Assembly: GCF_000184705.1 (NCBI RefSeq)
Contig: NC_014831.1
Coordinates: 2,542,001-2,606,000 of the forward strand
Length of the DNA: 64,000 nt
Direction of reading: 5' to 3'
From: Thermaerobacter marianensis DSM 12885
GTDB taxonomy: Bacteria; Bacillota; Sulfobacillia; Thermaerobacterales; Thermaerobacteraceae
The translations under genes and the position numbers were made by a program. Numbering within the stretch: the first letter of the stretch is position 1; the number at the start of each line of letters is the position of its first letter. The notes beneath the pieces are model-generated. The model saw only the letters and a list, made by a program, of their open reading frames with translations. It ran no database searches and had not been told where the DNA came from. This document shows, piece by piece, positions 37,358 through 46,259 of this stretch.

Positions 37358-38479
37358 TCACGGCGCCCGCTCGACCCGTACCCCCCGCCGCTCGAGTTCC
37401 TGGAAGAACGCCTCCGGCTCGGGACCGCCAGGAGCCTCGGGGGCCAGCACCCCCGGGCCCTGGATCCTGCCCTGGGCCATCCACAGGGCCCCCAGGGCCA
37501 CGGGGACGGCCGTCAGGCTGGCCATCGGGGCCACCGCCCGGTAGACCCGTTCTACCGGCTGCCCATCCTGCCGTCCACGCACCCGGACCACCAGGCCGGA
37601 GGCGGGCCGGGCGGGTGCCCCGACCCGCTCCAGAAGGGGGAGCAAGGGCTTGAGGATCGCCCCCAGGCGCTGGCGCCGGCGGTGGGTGGCCATGAGCCCC
37701 CAGCGGCCGAACCCGACGGCCAGGCGGTTCAGCACCGGCTCTGCCAGGCCGCCCTTGAGCCGCACCTCCTGAAGTTCCGGGATGAACCGCGGCAGGGTCA
37801 CGGGCTCGGGGTGCCCGACGTGGAACACCGTCACCGGCCCCAAGGGTCGCGGGAAGACCACCCGCTCCGCCCCGCTGCCGGCGGCAACCTGCTCCCACCG
37901 GCCGCCGGCGAAGCTGGTCACCTGGCCGCTGAAGATGTGCATGGTGTGCAGGACCACGGCCCAGCCGCGGGAGTCGGCGGAGCTGCCCGCCCAGGCGATG
38001 TGGGCGGCTTCCACCCGCTCCATGCGGCCGGCCGCGTGGCGGACGCACAGGTTGGTCAGGCCGGGCGTCCAGCCCAGGCCCGTCAGGATGGTGACCCCGG
38101 CTGCCCGGGCCGGTTCGTCCAGGTCCAGGACCCGGCGGGCGGCGTCGTGGTCGTCGCAGAGGCTGACGTACGGCCGGCGGGCGTCGATGGCCGCCCGGAC
38201 CAGGGGCTCTTCCAGCAGGTAGAACGGGCCCGCCGCGCCCACGGCCACGTCGTGCTCCGCCATCAAGGCCGCGGCGGCGCCCGGCTGGAGGACGTCGACC
38301 GCCTCGGCCACCACCTGACAGCCGGGAGCGGCCACAGGGGCCACCTGCTGGGCCACGGCCCGGGCTGCCTCCAGGTTGCGGTCCGCCACCGTGACCCGGG
38401 CCACGCCCGGCGTGCGGGCCAGTTCCTCCACCGCCCGGCGGCCCATGTCGCCGGCCCCGCCGAAGACGACGAAACGCAT
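37358..38479 (-). CDS. Saccharopine dehydrogenase family NAD(P)-binding oxidoreductase
   Basis: The N-terminal Rossmann domain starts RFVVFGGAGDMGRRAVEELA, with DRNLEAARAVAQQVAP supplying the nucleotide-specificity strand. The body follows the saccharopine dehydrogenase / Lys-9 family (AVGAAGPFYLLEEPLVRAAI; VTILTGLGWTPGLTNLCVRH). The substrate cannot be read from sequence; bacterial members include carboxynorspermidine synthases and many unassigned enzymes. The ATG at 38479 is preceded by AGGAGGGGGG. It is convergent with the DUF2325 gene and downstream of the OmpR-type kinase on the same strand. Confidence 0.85.
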   Translation of the reverse strand: MRFVVFGGAGDMGRRAVEELARTPGVARVTVADRNLEAARAVAQQVAPVAAPGCQVVAEAVDVLQPGAAAALMAEHDVAVGAAGPFYLLEEPLVRAAIDARRPYVSLCDDHDAARRVLDLDEPARAAGVTILTGLGWTPGLTNLCVRHAAGRMERVEAAHIAWAGSSADSRGWAVVLHTMHIFSGQVTSFAGGRWEQVAAGSGAERVVFPRPLGPVTVFHVGHPEPVTLPRFIPELQEVRLKGGLAEPVLNRLAVGFGRWGLMATHRRRQRLGAILKPLLPLLERVGAPARPASGLVVRVRGRQDGQPVERVYRAVAPMASLTAVPVALGALWMAQGRIQGPGVLAPEAPGGPEPEAFFQELERRGVRVERAP

Positions 38480-38582
38480 CCCCCATTCCCCCCTCCTGGA
38501 ACCGTTGGGACAGGGGACATCCCCCGCCACCACGGGCGCGCCTGGGAGGCCGCGTGACCTGCATCTTCCTGCCGCCGTTCGG

Positions 38583-40184
38583 TCATTCCTGCAGGGTACG
38601 GGCGGGCAGTTCGACCTCGAAGCGCGCCCCGCGCGGCTGGCGGTTGGACGCGCGGATCCGCCCGCCGTGACGCTCGACGATCCAGCGCGCCACCGCCAAG
38701 CCCAGGCCGAAGCCGCCTGTGGCCCGGGCGCGGGCCGCGTCACCGCGGTAGAACGGCTCGAAGATCCTCTCCAGATCGGCGGGCGGGATGCCGGGTCCCT
38801 CGTCGTCGACGGTGAGGCGGTGGTAACCGCGCGGGCCCATCCCGGGCACGAGCCGGACGGTGACGGTGGTTCCCGGGTCGGTGTAGCGGATGGCGTTCGA
38901 GAGGAGGATCAGCACGAGCTGGCGAATGCGGCTCGGGTCCACCCGCGCCGGTACCACCGCCGCCGAACCCCGTTCCAGGGCCGGCGCCTCCGATGCCCCG
39001 GCCGGGGATGCGGGCGCGTCCCGCGGCGCATCCGGCAGCGCTCCGGGTGCTGGCTCGGGCCGGCGTGACGGCACCGCGGCCGGACCAGGGCGGAACGCGC
39101 CCACCTGATAGTCCAGCACCACCCCCCGGGGGGCGGCCAGCGGCTGGGCGGCACGGACCGCTTCGCCGACCAGGGCTGCCAAGTCGCAAGGGCGGGGTTC
39201 GATGACCGGCTCGGGCCCATTGCCACGAGCCAGGGTGAGCAAGTCTTCGATGAGCCGCGCGAGCCGGTCCGCTTCCTCGACGATGTCCCGTGCCAGCCTC
39301 CGCTGGTCGGGATCCTGGAGCTCTCCTGCGAGCAACTCCGCATCGGCACGGATCACGGCCAGGGGAGTTCGCATCTCGTGGGAGGCACCTGCTGTGAAGA
39401 GCCGCTGGCGCTCCATGGCTTCCCGAATAGGCCGCAGTGCACGCCAGGCCTGGGCGTAGCCGGCTACCGCGGCCAATCCGACGCCGCCTGCGCCCGCCAG
39501 GACCAGCACGCGGAGGAGGGCGGCCAGGGAATCCTGCACGGCCGCCAGGGGCAAGGCCACCTGGACCACCGGCAGCTCCCCGGGCTCCCCTGCGCCGGCC
39601 TCGCCCCCTCTGTCACCGCGTACCGGAACCCGCGGCAGGGGCTCGGCCCGTACCCGCCAGGGACGGCCGCCCAAAACCAGGGTGGTTACGACGGGCCGCC
39701 CGCGCCGCCCCGCTTCGAGGGCGAGCGCTGCCGAGGGAAAGCCGTCCAGGGTGCCCGGACTCCGCCAGGCCACCTTCGTTCCCACCAGCAGCGCGGCTTG
39801 GGGACGTCCCGGTTCTTGTTCTTGCAAGATGCCGCGCAGGCGTTCGAAAACGTCGCCGGGCTCCCCGCGTTCCTCCGGGTCCGACGCCGGCCGGACGAGG
39901 CTCCCGGTCTCGCCGGGTTGCCTGGGTTGCTGGGACTCCTGGAGGTCGTCCGGTGGGGCGCCCGTGCCAGGGCGGTCATCCATCCAGGCGTTCTCGGGCC
40001 CAGCGAGCTGGTGACCGGCCACTTCCCGTGCCACCCGCCCGGCGAGGTAGGCCAGGGCGGAATCGACCTGATCGACCAGCCGCGCAGCGGTCCACCCATA
40101 CACGCCCGCTCCGAACACGGCGAGCACCAGGACGATGATGACCAGATTCCAGAGGGTGAGCCGGCGACGTGCGGCGTCAAACAT
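38583..40184 (-). CDS. Sensor histidine kinase, OmpR-partner (EnvZ/PhoR-like)
   Basis: Two membrane helices (LWNLVIIVLVLAVFGAGVYG and the one starting LLRVLVLAGAGGVGLAAVAG) bracket an extracytoplasmic domain of about 200 residues. The HisKA box is FTAGASHEMRTPLAVIRADA. The ATPase domain has the N-box LVLILLSNAIRYTDPG, DDEGPGIP and GFGLGLAVARWIVERHGG. Residues about 361-411 are an Ala/Pro-rich insertion inside the ATPase domain before the N-box. The ATG at 40184 lies within the end of the response-regulator gene (8-base overlap). It sits at the end of a run with ApbE and the ferric-reductase-like genes and may sense extracytoplasmic redox state. Confidence 0.92.
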   Translation of the reverse strand: MFDAARRRLTLWNLVIIVLVLAVFGAGVYGWTAARLVDQVDSALAYLAGRVAREVAGHQLAGPENAWMDDRPGTGAPPDDLQESQQPRQPGETGSLVRPASDPEERGEPGDVFERLRGILQEQEPGRPQAALLVGTKVAWRSPGTLDGFPSAALALEAGRRGRPVVTTLVLGGRPWRVRAEPLPRVPVRGDRGGEAGAGEPGELPVVQVALPLAAVQDSLAALLRVLVLAGAGGVGLAAVAGYAQAWRALRPIREAMERQRLFTAGASHEMRTPLAVIRADAELLAGELQDPDQRRLARDIVEEADRLARLIEDLLTLARGNGPEPVIEPRPCDLAALVGEAVRAAQPLAAPRGVVLDYQVGAFRPGPAAVPSRRPEPAPGALPDAPRDAPASPAGASEAPALERGSAAVVPARVDPSRIRQLVLILLSNAIRYTDPGTTVTVRLVPGMGPRGYHRLTVDDEGPGIPPADLERIFEPFYRGDAARARATGGFGLGLAVARWIVERHGGRIRASNRQPRGARFEVELPARTLQE

Positions 40185-41007
40185 GGCGGTAAGGTCCCTC
40201 GGGCAGCCGGTGCGACCGCCGGGCCGTGCCCGGCGGCTTTGGCTGCGGGGTGACGGGACCGGACAGCGATGGGCCGGGTACCCGATGGCCCTGCCCGGGT
40301 GCGCCACCGGCCGCAGGCGAGCCGCTCCACGCGCGCCCAGGGGCGACGAGGCGGTACCCGTAGCCACGGACCGACTCGATCAGGCGGCTCGCAGGCCCCA
40401 GCTTGCGGCGGAGCTGGCAGACGTGGACATCCACCACGTTGCTGGCCGGGGGCTCGCGGTCGAAGCCCCAGACGCGGTCCAGGATCTCGTCGCGGCTGAA
40501 CAGGCGGCCGGGGTTGCGCAGCAACAGCTCGAGCAGGGCCCGCTCCCGGGGCCTGAGTTCCACCGGCCGGCCGGCGACGGTGACGGTGCCCGTGGCCGGG
40601 TGGAACCGAACAGGTCCCACCTCGACGACGGGCGGGTCGGGGGGACGGGGGGCCCGCCGGCCCAGAGCGCGCACCCTGGCCTGCAATTCCACCAGGGCGA
40701 AGGGCTTGACCAGATAGTCATCGGCACCGCTGTCCAGTCCCCTTACCCGATCGGCCACCGCGTCGCGAGCGGTGAGGATCAGGATCGGCACCGGGTTGCC
40801 CTCCGCCCGCAGCCGGCGGCAGATCTCGAATCCGTCCAGGCCGGGCAACATCACGTCGAGGACCAGCGCATCAAAGGTGCCCGAACGGGCCAAATCGAGC
40901 CCCTGCAGGCCGTCGTGGGCTACGTCGACGGTGTGCCCGTCCCGTTCCAGGGCCCGGCGAACGGCCTCCGCGAGGCGCTCCTCGTCCTCCACCACCAGGA
41001 CGTGCAT
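40177..41007 (-). CDS. OmpR/PhoB-type response regulator
   Basis: The receiver domain has the acidic pocket VVEDEE, phosphoacceptor Asp51 in LVLDVMLPGLDG and the Lys in ADDYLVKPF. The winged-helix domain shows PRERALLELLLRNPGRLFSR, ILDRVWGF and VDVHVCQLRRKLGPASRLIE, ending VRGYGYRL. A Pro/Gly-rich tail of about 50 residues extends the C-terminus. The ATG at 41007 follows GAGGTAGGGG. It overlaps the kinase gene by eight bases and follows the small exported protein by 61 bases. Confidence 0.95.
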   Translation of the reverse strand: MHVLVVEDEERLAEAVRRALERDGHTVDVAHDGLQGLDLARSGTFDALVLDVMLPGLDGFEICRRLRAEGNPVPILILTARDAVADRVRGLDSGADDYLVKPFALVELQARVRALGRRAPRPPDPPVVEVGPVRFHPATGTVTVAGRPVELRPRERALLELLLRNPGRLFSRDEILDRVWGFDREPPASNVVDVHVCQLRRKLGPASRLIESVRGYGYRLVAPGRAWSGSPAAGGAPGQGHRVPGPSLSGPVTPQPKPPGTARRSHRLPEGPYRHV

Positions 41008-41068
41008 CGCTGCCCCTACCTCACCGCTTGCGCCGCCCGGGCGCCCCGGCACCGGCAGCGCCCGGTCC

Positions 41069-41470
41069 TCAGTCGTCGCCTTCGAACCCGAACCCCCATC
41101 CGTCGCCGGCTTCCGCTCCGTGGTCCGCCCCGGGTTCATGATACCGCCAACCGTGGCCACTTTCCGTTTCACTCCAGCCGGATGCGTCACGGGCTGGACT
41201 TCCGGACCCGTCCCCGTTGGTGGCAGGACGGTCGCCACCCGCGCCGACCGCGTCGTAACGCCATACCCCGCCAGCAAGCCGGGACCGGGCCGGCGCACCT
41301 GCGGCCGACCACGGGACACCCGTCGCGGCCCCGGTCCCGGCCCTCTCCCAGCCGGGACCGCCGTAGAGGTCGTCCTTGGCGGGCCACGCGCTGGTCGCCA
41401 AACCGGCCCCTGCCGCGACGGCGCCGGCCAGCATCATGATCACGATCCACCTCGCACCCGCATGGGTCAC
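41069..41470 (-). CDS. Small exported or membrane-anchored protein of the ApbE/ferric-reductase module
   Basis: This predicted 133-residue protein has a hydrophobic N-terminal helix (IVIMMLAGAVAAGAGLATSA), either a signal peptide or an anchor, followed by a polar, Gly/Asp/Trp-rich region ending DGWGFGFEGDD. No cofactor motif such as CxxCH or the FMN-attachment pattern is visible. The GTG at 41470 overlaps the ferric-reductase stop codon by four bases, so translation is coupled. Position between the redox genes and the two-component system suggests an extracytoplasmic partner; function unknown. Confidence 0.65.
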   Translation of the reverse strand: MTHAGARWIVIMMLAGAVAAGAGLATSAWPAKDDLYGGPGWERAGTGAATGVPWSAAGAPARSRLAGGVWRYDAVGAGGDRPATNGDGSGSPARDASGWSETESGHGWRYHEPGADHGAEAGDGWGFGFEGDD

Positions 41471-42060
41471 CAGCGGTCCCTCCCCGGCACCCCGGCGAGC
41501 CTGCGGCCCCTGACGGCCTGCCCATTGCCCGCCCAAGCCGCCTGCCACGCGTTAAAAGCCCGGTAGAGGCAAAGGCCCAGGAACACCGTCCCCGTACCGG
41601 CATACATCGCCCGCATCCAAGGCAACCCCGCGTCGGTGCCGGTACGGACCCCGTGCGCCAGGGCCAGGCCAAAAGCGGTCACCGATAGCGCGTGAAGCAC
41701 CTGCCACGCCCCAGCCCCCAGCCGGCGCCGTAGCCCGGCGGCGGCCACCGCGACGAGGAACCCGTACACGGCCAATGTCCCCAGGGCGGCACCTCCCGTG
41801 CGCACGGGCGCCGCGCCCGGCACCAGCAAGGCGGCCCAGCTGAACGGCACGTAGTCGTCGACCAGCAGGCCGCCCATGTGGGCGGCGGTGAAGGCCATCC
41901 CCAACAGGCCCAACCACCGATGGGCCTCCATCCACCACCGCTCAGCCCCTACCCCCAGCCCGGCGGCCAGCCGGCCGCTGCCCATCAGCCCCAGGCAGGT
42001 GGAGAGCCAGAGCAGCAGGTAGGCGGTGATCCCTGCCGCTCGCAAGAACGACCACGTCAT
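41467..42060 (-). CDS. Ferric-reductase-like transmembrane (haem b) protein
   Basis: This 197-residue protein has about six membrane helices. LRAAGITAYLLLWLSTCLGL at the start, two His pairs (EAHRWLGLLGMAFTAAHMGG; VLHALSVTAFGLALAHGVRT) and the spacing between them match the ferric-reductase-like / YedZ-type domain that binds two haems b. It would move electrons across the membrane. The ATG at 42060 has GGAGGAGGGG upstream but lies inside the apbE reading frame, giving a 119-base overlap. ApbE and small membrane partners around it suggest a flavin-based electron-transfer chain. Confidence 0.85.
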   Translation of the reverse strand: MTWSFLRAAGITAYLLLWLSTCLGLMGSGRLAAGLGVGAERWWMEAHRWLGLLGMAFTAAHMGGLLVDDYVPFSWAALLVPGAAPVRTGGAALGTLAVYGFLVAVAAAGLRRRLGAGAWQVLHALSVTAFGLALAHGVRTGTDAGLPWMRAMYAGTGTVFLGLCLYRAFNAWQAAWAGNGQAVRGRRLAGVPGRDRW

Positions 42061-43180
42061 CCGGTCGCCCCTCCTCCGGCACCGCCAGCGCGATGACACC
42101 CGGCCGCCGGCGCAACCACCCCGGTGCCTGCCGTGGTCCCAGGATCAGGACGGTTTTGGCCGCCACTTCCGCCTGGGCGGCGGTGGGTGCGATGGCGGTG
42201 ACCCGGCGAAAGCCACCTTGCACGGGCAGGCCGGTGCGCGGATCCAACAGGTGGTGCCATTCCCGCCCCGCACGGAGCCATCGCCGGCGGTCGATCCCAC
42301 TGGTGGCCACACCGCAGCGCGCTACCCCCAGGACCCATCCAGGCAGGCCGTCGATGGCCACACGCCACAACCCGCCCGCCGCCTGCGGGCCCGTCCCGGC
42401 CGCCAGGTCGCCCCCGACGTTGACCAGCGCCGGCCCCACCGTGCCCAGGACTCGGGCCGCCACATCGGCGGCCCAGCCCTTGGCGATGCCCCCGAAATCG
42501 AGGCCCGTTCCCGCCGGCAGCATGACCTCCCGAGCGCGCCGGTTCAGCACCACGGACCGGTAGTTCCCGAAAAAGGGTTGCGGCAGCGGGGGACCGCCCG
42601 CGGCCGCACCCGCGTTGCTTGGCGCGCACCCGCCGGGAACCGGCCCGGGCACCAAGCCGCGGCCCACCCGCCGAGACAGGCCCGGTTTCTCGTCCCGCCG
42701 GCCGGCCCCCGGCTTGAGCAACTGGGCGAACGGCCGGTCGTAGCCGGAAGCCTTCAAGGCGGTCACGCATGCCGGGTCGAACAGGCCACCGCTCCACTCG
42801 GACAGCGCCAGCGCCCGGGCCAGGACCGCCGCGGTCAGCCCCGTGACCCGCACGGGCCCGCCGCCGGCCTGCAGGTTCACCCGGGACACGTCACTGTCCG
42901 GGCGAAAGCGGCTGAGGCGGTGCTCCAGCAACACGAACCAGCGACGGGTCCACGCCAGGAGACGCCTCGCTTCCCGGTATCGCGTGGGCGGCACCTCCAC
43001 CAAGACCTCGACGTCGCTGTCCATGGCCCGGAAGTTCAACCGGAGGAGTTCGCGCCGCCCGGAACCGGCGCCCGGGGCGGGCCTCCTGCGACCGCCAGGC
43101 ACCTTCACGACGGCCGCGTCTTTGTATGGGCCGGGCCGCCGGGCCACCCCGGCAGGTCCACCGGACCCCCCGGTGACCAC
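41942..43180 (-). CDS. ApbE-family FAD:protein FMN transferase
   Basis: ApbE covalently attaches FMN to Ser/Thr residues of target proteins outside the membrane. Signatures are FRAMDSDVEVLVEV (usual AMGT), LEHRLSRFRPDSDVSRVN, GLDFGGIAKGWAADVAARVL, LVNVGGDLAAGTGP and HHLLDPRTGLPVQ. An insertion of about 45 low-complexity residues lies near 175-220. No lipobox or signal peptide is evident. The GTG at 43180 follows GGTGAGG and overlaps the upstream gene by 76 bases. The C-terminus overlaps the ferric-reductase gene by 119 bases, unusually long. No protein in the window shows an obvious [S/T]GA[S/T] flavinylation site. Confidence 0.9.
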   Translation of the reverse strand: MVTGGSGGPAGVARRPGPYKDAAVVKVPGGRRRPAPGAGSGRRELLRLNFRAMDSDVEVLVEVPPTRYREARRLLAWTRRWFVLLEHRLSRFRPDSDVSRVNLQAGGGPVRVTGLTAAVLARALALSEWSGGLFDPACVTALKASGYDRPFAQLLKPGAGRRDEKPGLSRRVGRGLVPGPVPGGCAPSNAGAAAGGPPLPQPFFGNYRSVVLNRRAREVMLPAGTGLDFGGIAKGWAADVAARVLGTVGPALVNVGGDLAAGTGPQAAGGLWRVAIDGLPGWVLGVARCGVATSGIDRRRWLRAGREWHHLLDPRTGLPVQGGFRRVTAIAPTAAQAEVAAKTVLILGPRQAPGWLRRRPGVIALAVPEEGRPDDVVVLASGRDHRLPAALALHLPGADGQRPAGRRAGGRG

Positions 43181-43512
43181 TGCACCTCACCCCCCGGCCA
43201 GGGGCCGCGTTCCTCCTGGATCACGGAGCCGTAGGCGGGCGCCTGCGCTCCTGCCTCACCGGCCGGATCGACGGCGGCCGGAGCGCCCGTCGCCCCGCGG
43301 TCACCATCGGGTACGGGTAACACCACCGTCATCCCGCCGAAGAACACCACGCTGGCCGCCGTCGCCGCCAGGCGCCACGGCCAGGGGCTTCGCCGCGGCC
43401 GGCCGGCAAGCCGGCCGGCCGCCGTTCCGCGACCCGGGTGCCCGTTGCGCCGCTCCGCGCCACGGCGCATCCCGGGCGCAGCGGGCGACGGCCCGTCGGG
43501 ATCCCGGTGCAT
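43105..43512 (-). CDS. Small single-pass membrane protein at the head of the apbE operon
   Basis: The predicted 135-residue protein has a basic N-terminal region with many Arg residues, one membrane helix (about 64-83: RLAATAASVVFFGGMTVVLP) and a 50-residue Pro/Gly-rich C-terminus probably outside the cell. The ATG at 43512 follows GGGGGAGCTTGG. It overlaps the apbE start by 76 bases. No family or cofactor motif was recognised. Confidence 0.6.
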   Translation of the reverse strand: MHRDPDGPSPAAPGMRRGAERRNGHPGRGTAAGRLAGRPRRSPWPWRLAATAASVVFFGGMTVVLPVPDGDRGATGAPAAVDPAGEAGAQAPAYGSVIQEERGPWPGGEVQWSPGGPVDLPGWPGGPAHTKTRPS

Positions 43513-43797
43513 CCAAGCTCCCCCCTTGTCCCGGCTCGCCCGCCGATGGCCCGCCCTTCCCCGTCGATCCGGCTTCTCCCGGCCGGCCGTGGGCAATCCA
43601 CGTCGGGGCCGCAGGCCCGTGGCGGCGAGCGCCGGGTGCACGGCCACGGACGGCTCCACCCTACGGTTGGAAGATGAAAAATGGATGAACGGCAGGGCTG
43701 CGGTGGGCGACGGGCCTGGCCTGTCGCGGTGTCCGGAGGGCCTCCTGGCGTACGCCGGGCGGCTCGCCGGCCGCCGGCCCGCGCCGCAGGTGTCCCT

Positions 43798-44565
43798 TCA
43801 GGCCAGCCCCCGGCGCAGCACCCGCGCCGCCACCAGCAGGGCCAGCAGGTCGAAGGCCAGCAGGCCGGCCAGCATCGTCCCCGCCACCCGGGCGTCCCAG
43901 CCGTAGAGGACCAGCGCCCGGGTGGCCTCGATGGCGTACGTCATGGGGTTCAGCCGCGCCAGCCACCGCATCCAGGCGGGCATGAGGTCGAGGGGTGCCA
44001 GGGCGGAGCTCAGGAACAGCAAGGGCAGGCTGAGGAAAGCGGTGATGGTGAAGAACTCGGGGTGGCGCCGGACGGCGAAGGCCAGGGCGATGGACAGGGT
44101 GGCCACCCCGGCGCCGAAGAGCCCGCCGATGCCCAGGGCGGCCAGGACCCCCGCCAGCCCGGTGGCGAAGCGCACGCCCAGCAGGTAGGCGGTCAGGGCG
44201 ATCAGCAGGTTCTGCACGGCGGTGACGGCGACGATGTAGGCGAACCGGCTGGTGACGATGGACAGCCTCCGGATCGGGGCCGCCATGAGCCGCTGCAGGA
44301 ACCCGGTCTCCCGGTCGAAGAGGAGCTCGACGCCGCCGTTGATGGCGCCGTTGAAGACGGTCATCACCATGGCGCCGGCGGTCATGAAGGTCAGATAGTC
44401 GCCGCCGGGCACGTCGCCGGCCGCCATCCGCGCCAGCAGGTGGCCGAAGAGCAGGAGCCACAACACCGGCTGCAGCACCGTGGACAGCAGGGTCAGCGGC
44501 TCCCGGCGCAGCCGGTACCACCAGCGGAGCAGCATCGTCCGGTTCTCCAGCCAGAAGAGGCCCAT
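43798..44565 (-). CDS. ABC-2 type permease (DrrB-like)
   Basis: This 255-residue permease has six helices: LTLLSTVLQPVLWLLLFGHL, YLTFMTAGAMVMTVFNGAIN, IVAVTAVQNLLIALTAYLLG and so on. The loop ELLFDRETGFLQRLMAAPIR is the ABC-2 coupling signature, and ALAPLDLMPAWMRWLARLNP is the family's conserved late loop. It should pair with the ATPase encoded nine bases upstream to export a drug, lipid or haem-related compound. The ATG at 44565 has GGGGAGGGG at rather long spacing. Confidence 0.93.
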   Translation of the reverse strand: MGLFWLENRTMLLRWWYRLRREPLTLLSTVLQPVLWLLLFGHLLARMAAGDVPGGDYLTFMTAGAMVMTVFNGAINGGVELLFDRETGFLQRLMAAPIRRLSIVTSRFAYIVAVTAVQNLLIALTAYLLGVRFATGLAGVLAALGIGGLFGAGVATLSIALAFAVRRHPEFFTITAFLSLPLLFLSSALAPLDLMPAWMRWLARLNPMTYAIEATRALVLYGWDARVAGTMLAGLLAFDLLALLVAARVLRRGLA

Positions 44566-44574
44566 CGGCTGGTT

Positions 44575-45768
44575 TTACCCCTCCCCCCGCTTGCCCCTCG
44601 GAGGCCGCACCGCCCTCCCCGGGCGCCCGGCATTGGTTCCTGCCTCGTGGAGGGCACCGGCGGCCGGGTCTTCCTCACCCAGGGGCCCGGCGGCTGCGCC
44701 GTCCTCCCGCAGGGCGTGGCCGGTGATGCGGAGGAACACGTCGTCCAGGGTGGCGCGCCGGGGCTCCACGGCGGCAACGGCCACGCCGGTCCGCCGGCAG
44801 GCTGCCAGGACCGAGGGCAGCGCCGCCACGTGGTGGGTCACCCGCAGCCACAACACCCCGGCGAGCTCGCCCGGGCCGCCCTCCCCACCCGCCCAGGCCG
44901 TGGCCCCGGGCCCCGCAGGGCCTCCCCAGCGCACCTCGTGCACCTCGGACAGGGCGGCCAGTTGCGCTGCCAGGGCGGCCACCGCTCGCCGGTCCTGTCC
45001 CGGCGCCAGGCGGAGCTGCAGGCTCTCGGCTGCGTAGCGGGCCTTGAGCTCGTCGGGCGTACCCAGGGCGCGGATGCGGCCGCGGTCGATGATGGCCACC
45101 CGGTCGCAGAGCTGGTCGGCTTCCTCCAGGTAGTGGGTGGTCAGCAGGATGGTGGTCCCCAGCTCCCGGAAGGCGCGGATGTACTGCCAGAGCCGCCGGC
45201 GGGTCTGGATGTCCAGCCCCAGGGTGGGTTCGTCCAGGAAGAGCACCGCGGGCCGGTGGACCAGGCCCATGGCCAGGTCCAGGCGCTTGCGCATGCCACC
45301 CGAGTACTCCCGCACCACCCGGTCGGCGGCCCCGGCCAACTCCACCAGGGCGAGCAACTCGTCCACCCGCCGGGCGGCCTCCCCGGGCGGCAGGTGATAC
45401 AGGCCCGCCACCAGCAGCAGGTTCTCCCGGCCGGTCAGCAGGGGGTCCACCGCCGTCTCCTGGGGCACCCAGCCGATCAGCTGGCGCACCCGATGGGGCT
45501 CCTGCGCCACGTCCACCCCCAGGACGCGGGCGGTGCCGCCGCTTGGGCGCAACAGGGACAAGAGGACTTTGATGGTGGTGGTCTTCCCGGCCCCGTTGGG
45601 ACCCAGCAGGCCGAAGATCTCCCCCTGCGCGACGGTGAAGGACACGTCCCGCACGGCCTCGATGCGCCCGAACCGGCGGGAGAGGTGGATCACCTCGACG
45701 GCGGGCAGCCCGTCACGGTCCCGGGGATTCCCCGCCCCGCCCACGCCCATCCCTCCCCGGGCGCTCAT
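44575..45768 (-). CDS. ABC transporter ATP-binding protein (DrrA/NodI-like)
   Basis: Walker A is GPNGAGKTT, the Q-loop WVPQETAVDPLLTG, the signature REYSGGMRKRLDL, Walker B VLFLDEPTLGLDIQ and the H-loop LLTTHYLEEAD. A DrrA-type C-terminal domain (about 250-345) is followed by a Gly/Ala-rich tail. The ATG at 45768 overlaps the DUF420 stop codon (ATGA); GTGs nearer the fold also have GGGAGGG upstream and cannot be excluded. It forms an operon with the DUF420 gene and the permease gene. Confidence 0.93.
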   Translation of the reverse strand: MSARGGMGVGGAGNPRDRDGLPAVEVIHLSRRFGRIEAVRDVSFTVAQGEIFGLLGPNGAGKTTTIKVLLSLLRPSGGTARVLGVDVAQEPHRVRQLIGWVPQETAVDPLLTGRENLLLVAGLYHLPPGEAARRVDELLALVELAGAADRVVREYSGGMRKRLDLAMGLVHRPAVLFLDEPTLGLDIQTRRRLWQYIRAFRELGTTILLTTHYLEEADQLCDRVAIIDRGRIRALGTPDELKARYAAESLQLRLAPGQDRRAVAALAAQLAALSEVHEVRWGGPAGPGATAWAGGEGGPGELAGVLWLRVTHHVAALPSVLAACRRTGVAVAAVEPRRATLDDVFLRITGHALREDGAAAGPLGEEDPAAGALHEAGTNAGRPGRAVRPPRGKRGEG

Positions 45769-46259
45769 GCCGGCCCGCCCGCAGCGACCCGGGCGGCGAG
45801 CCACGCTGCCAGGGCCTGGACACCGTAACCCGGGCGGCCAAAGCCGTAGAGCAGGAGAAAGGTCAGCGGCCCCGTCACCGAGGTGAAGAACCAGATCGGA
45901 TACGCCCAGCGGGCCACCCGCCGGTGGCGGCCGTACCGCCCCCGCAGGCCCAGCACCAGGGCCACCAGCACCAGCGGGGCCGTCACCGTGGCCGCCAGGG
46001 TGTGGGCAGCCAGGATCACCAGGTAGGCGGCGCGGATCGCGGGATCCCCCACAAAGGGGGTGACGCCGAACAGGGCCGCTTTCGTCAGATAGATCACGAG
46101 GAACAGAGCCTGCAGCCCGGTGGCGGCAAGCATCAGCCGCCGGTGGCCGGGGATGTCGCCGGCGCGGATGCGCGCCACCGCCCGGTAGAGAACCACCGCG
46201 CTGATGGTATTGATCAGGGCATTGGTGCCGGCCATGAGGAAGACCGGGTCGATGGTCAT
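45765..46259 (-). CDS. DUF420 membrane protein
   Basis: This 164-residue protein has five hydrophobic segments. FLMAGTNALINTISAVVLYR, the basic loop GDIPGHRRLMLAATGLQALF and the conserved His in ILAAHTLAATVTAPLVL match the DUF420 family, found near cytochrome oxidase assembly and ABC-2 genes. The role is unknown; haem or cytochrome maturation is sometimes suggested. The ATG at 46259 follows GGAAGGTGTG. It is the first gene of a coupled DUF420-ATPase-permease operon. Confidence 0.82.
   Translation of the reverse strand: MTIDPVFLMAGTNALINTISAVVLYRAVARIRAGDIPGHRRLMLAATGLQALFLVIYLTKAALFGVTPFVGDPAIRAAYLVILAAHTLAATVTAPLVLVALVLGLRGRYGRHRRVARWAYPIWFFTSVTGPLTFLLLYGFGRPGYGVQALAAWLAARVAAGGPA

Noticed and set aside
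43105-43512. Flavinylation (FMN-attachment) motif in the small membrane protein next to apbE
   Set aside because: A GATGA string exists but without the upstream Asp and surrounding FMN_bind residues, so it is not supported.
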